DNA from: an uncultured Aquincola sp. | GTDB taxonomy: Bacteria > Pseudomonadota > Gammaproteobacteria > Burkholderiales > Burkholderiaceae | Direction of reading: 5' to 3' | DNA: 28,198 nt | Assembly (NCBI GenBank): GCA_937883885.1 | Contig: CAKZXL010000721.1 | Span: forward strand, 1-28,198 | Shown here: piece after piece, positions 28,014-28,198 of the stretch | How the letters are laid out: every line of letters begins with the position of its first letter | How positions within the stretch are numbered: the first letter of the stretch is position 1 | Position numbers and translations under genes: made by a program | Notes under the pieces: generated by a model | Database searches by the model: none | What the model was told of the DNA's origin: nothing | The model's input: only the letters and a program-made list of their open reading frames with translations

Positions 28014-28198
28014 AGCGCGCCGTGACGAACCGCCTGGCGGGGCTGGGCATCGTGCTGGCCCTGGCCGCCGCGTGGCCGGCGCAGGCAGGCGAAGGGCATG
28101 ACCATGGCGATGCACAGGCTGCGCCGAGCGCCAACGGCCCGCAGCGCCAGCCCGACGGCAGCGTCTTCCTGCCCAAGCCCGCCCAGCGCCAGCTCGGC
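28010..28198 (+). CDS. czcB: CzcB periplasmic adaptor, N-terminal 63 residues (cut by window)
   Basis: The frame opens with a signal peptide (MKRAVTNRLAGLGIVLALAA, cut near PAQAG) and the short His motif GEGHDHGDAQ, then RQPDGSVFLPKPAQRQLG, which is the beginning of the membrane-fusion adaptor of the Czc RND pump. It overlaps the previous gene by 4 nt and has no stop before the window ends. The rest of czcB and presumably czcA lie beyond the edge. Confidence 0.85.
   Translation, partial: MKRAVTNRLAGLGIVLALAAAWPAQAGEGHDHGDAQAAPSANGPQRQPDGSVFLPKPAQRQLG

Noticed and set aside
25578..28115. Very long open frame on the minus strand opposite czcI-czcC (845 codons)
   Set aside because: Mirror of the Ala/Glu/Arg-rich coiled-coil coding strand; composition is Gly/Arg/Ala-rich without any recognisable domain.

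Overview
The window is high-GC DNA. Its protein families (CzcI/CzcC/CzcB, PbrA/PbrT, PCuAC, TRAP DctM, P1B-4 ATPase) and its gene style fit a betaproteobacterium of the Burkholderiales. It reads as a heavy-metal and envelope-stress resistance island with decayed edges. There are many intact metal genes, mixed with frameshifted or truncated remnants: a zinc-ribbon protein, an outer-membrane transporter, a tyrosine recombinase, an NtrC-type helix-turn-helix and a TRAP small subunit. No rRNA, tRNA, CRISPR array or intact insertion sequence was recognised.

Layout. 1-1.9 kb (minus): a tight operon of a broken zinc-ribbon gene, lspA, a PCuAC copper chaperone and a dsbB/bdbC-type gene that runs off the edge. 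2.2-2.7 kb: a possible frameshifted membrane protein. 2.9-5.4 kb (plus): an exported alkaline phosphatase, a strong hairpin and an exported protein of unknown function. 5.4-5.8 kb: recombinase and regulator debris. 5.9-10.8 kb (plus): an EptA-like phosphoethanolamine transferase, a His-rich P1B-4 metal ATPase and a CusF-like protein. 10.8-13.3 kb (minus): a His/Gly-rich lipoprotein, a frameshifted transporter and DsbA. 13.8-15.9 kb (plus): an orphan MerR-type promoter, remnants and TRAP dctQ'(truncated)-dctM. 15.9-21.0 kb (minus): a pbr-like operon, pbrA (with five metal-binding domains) - PAP2 phosphatase - small Cys-rich ORF - lspA - merR. 21.1-23.1 kb (plus): a cytochrome c/FTR1 permease of the PbrT type. 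23.3-24.4 kb: a DUF302 gene and a His-rich mini-ORF, divergent from a second PbrR/CadR-type merR. 24.8-25.5 kb: a transglutaminase-like protein. 25.6-28.2 kb: the start of a czc operon (czcI, czcC, an accessory gene, czcB').

The most notable signal is a set of near-identical MerR-type promoters: TTGAC(C/T), a 19-bp spacer carrying an ACCCTGTAG/CTACAGGGT-like dyad, then a weak -10 about 30-37 nt before a start codon. They lie ahead of pbrA, dsbA, the His-rich/DUF302 unit and the transglutaminase-like gene, and a further one faces a broken region at 13.8 kb. This implies that one PbrR/CadR-type regulon joins metal export (PbrA), phosphate release for extracytoplasmic metal precipitation (the PAP2/LspA idea from the known pbr system), periplasmic thiol oxidation (DsbA) and two poorly understood proteins. 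A Fur-box-like palindrome before the permease suggests a separate iron-responsive input at the shared pbrA/pbrT intergenic region. Family assignments come from visible motifs and recall of the families. Regulatory links are inference.
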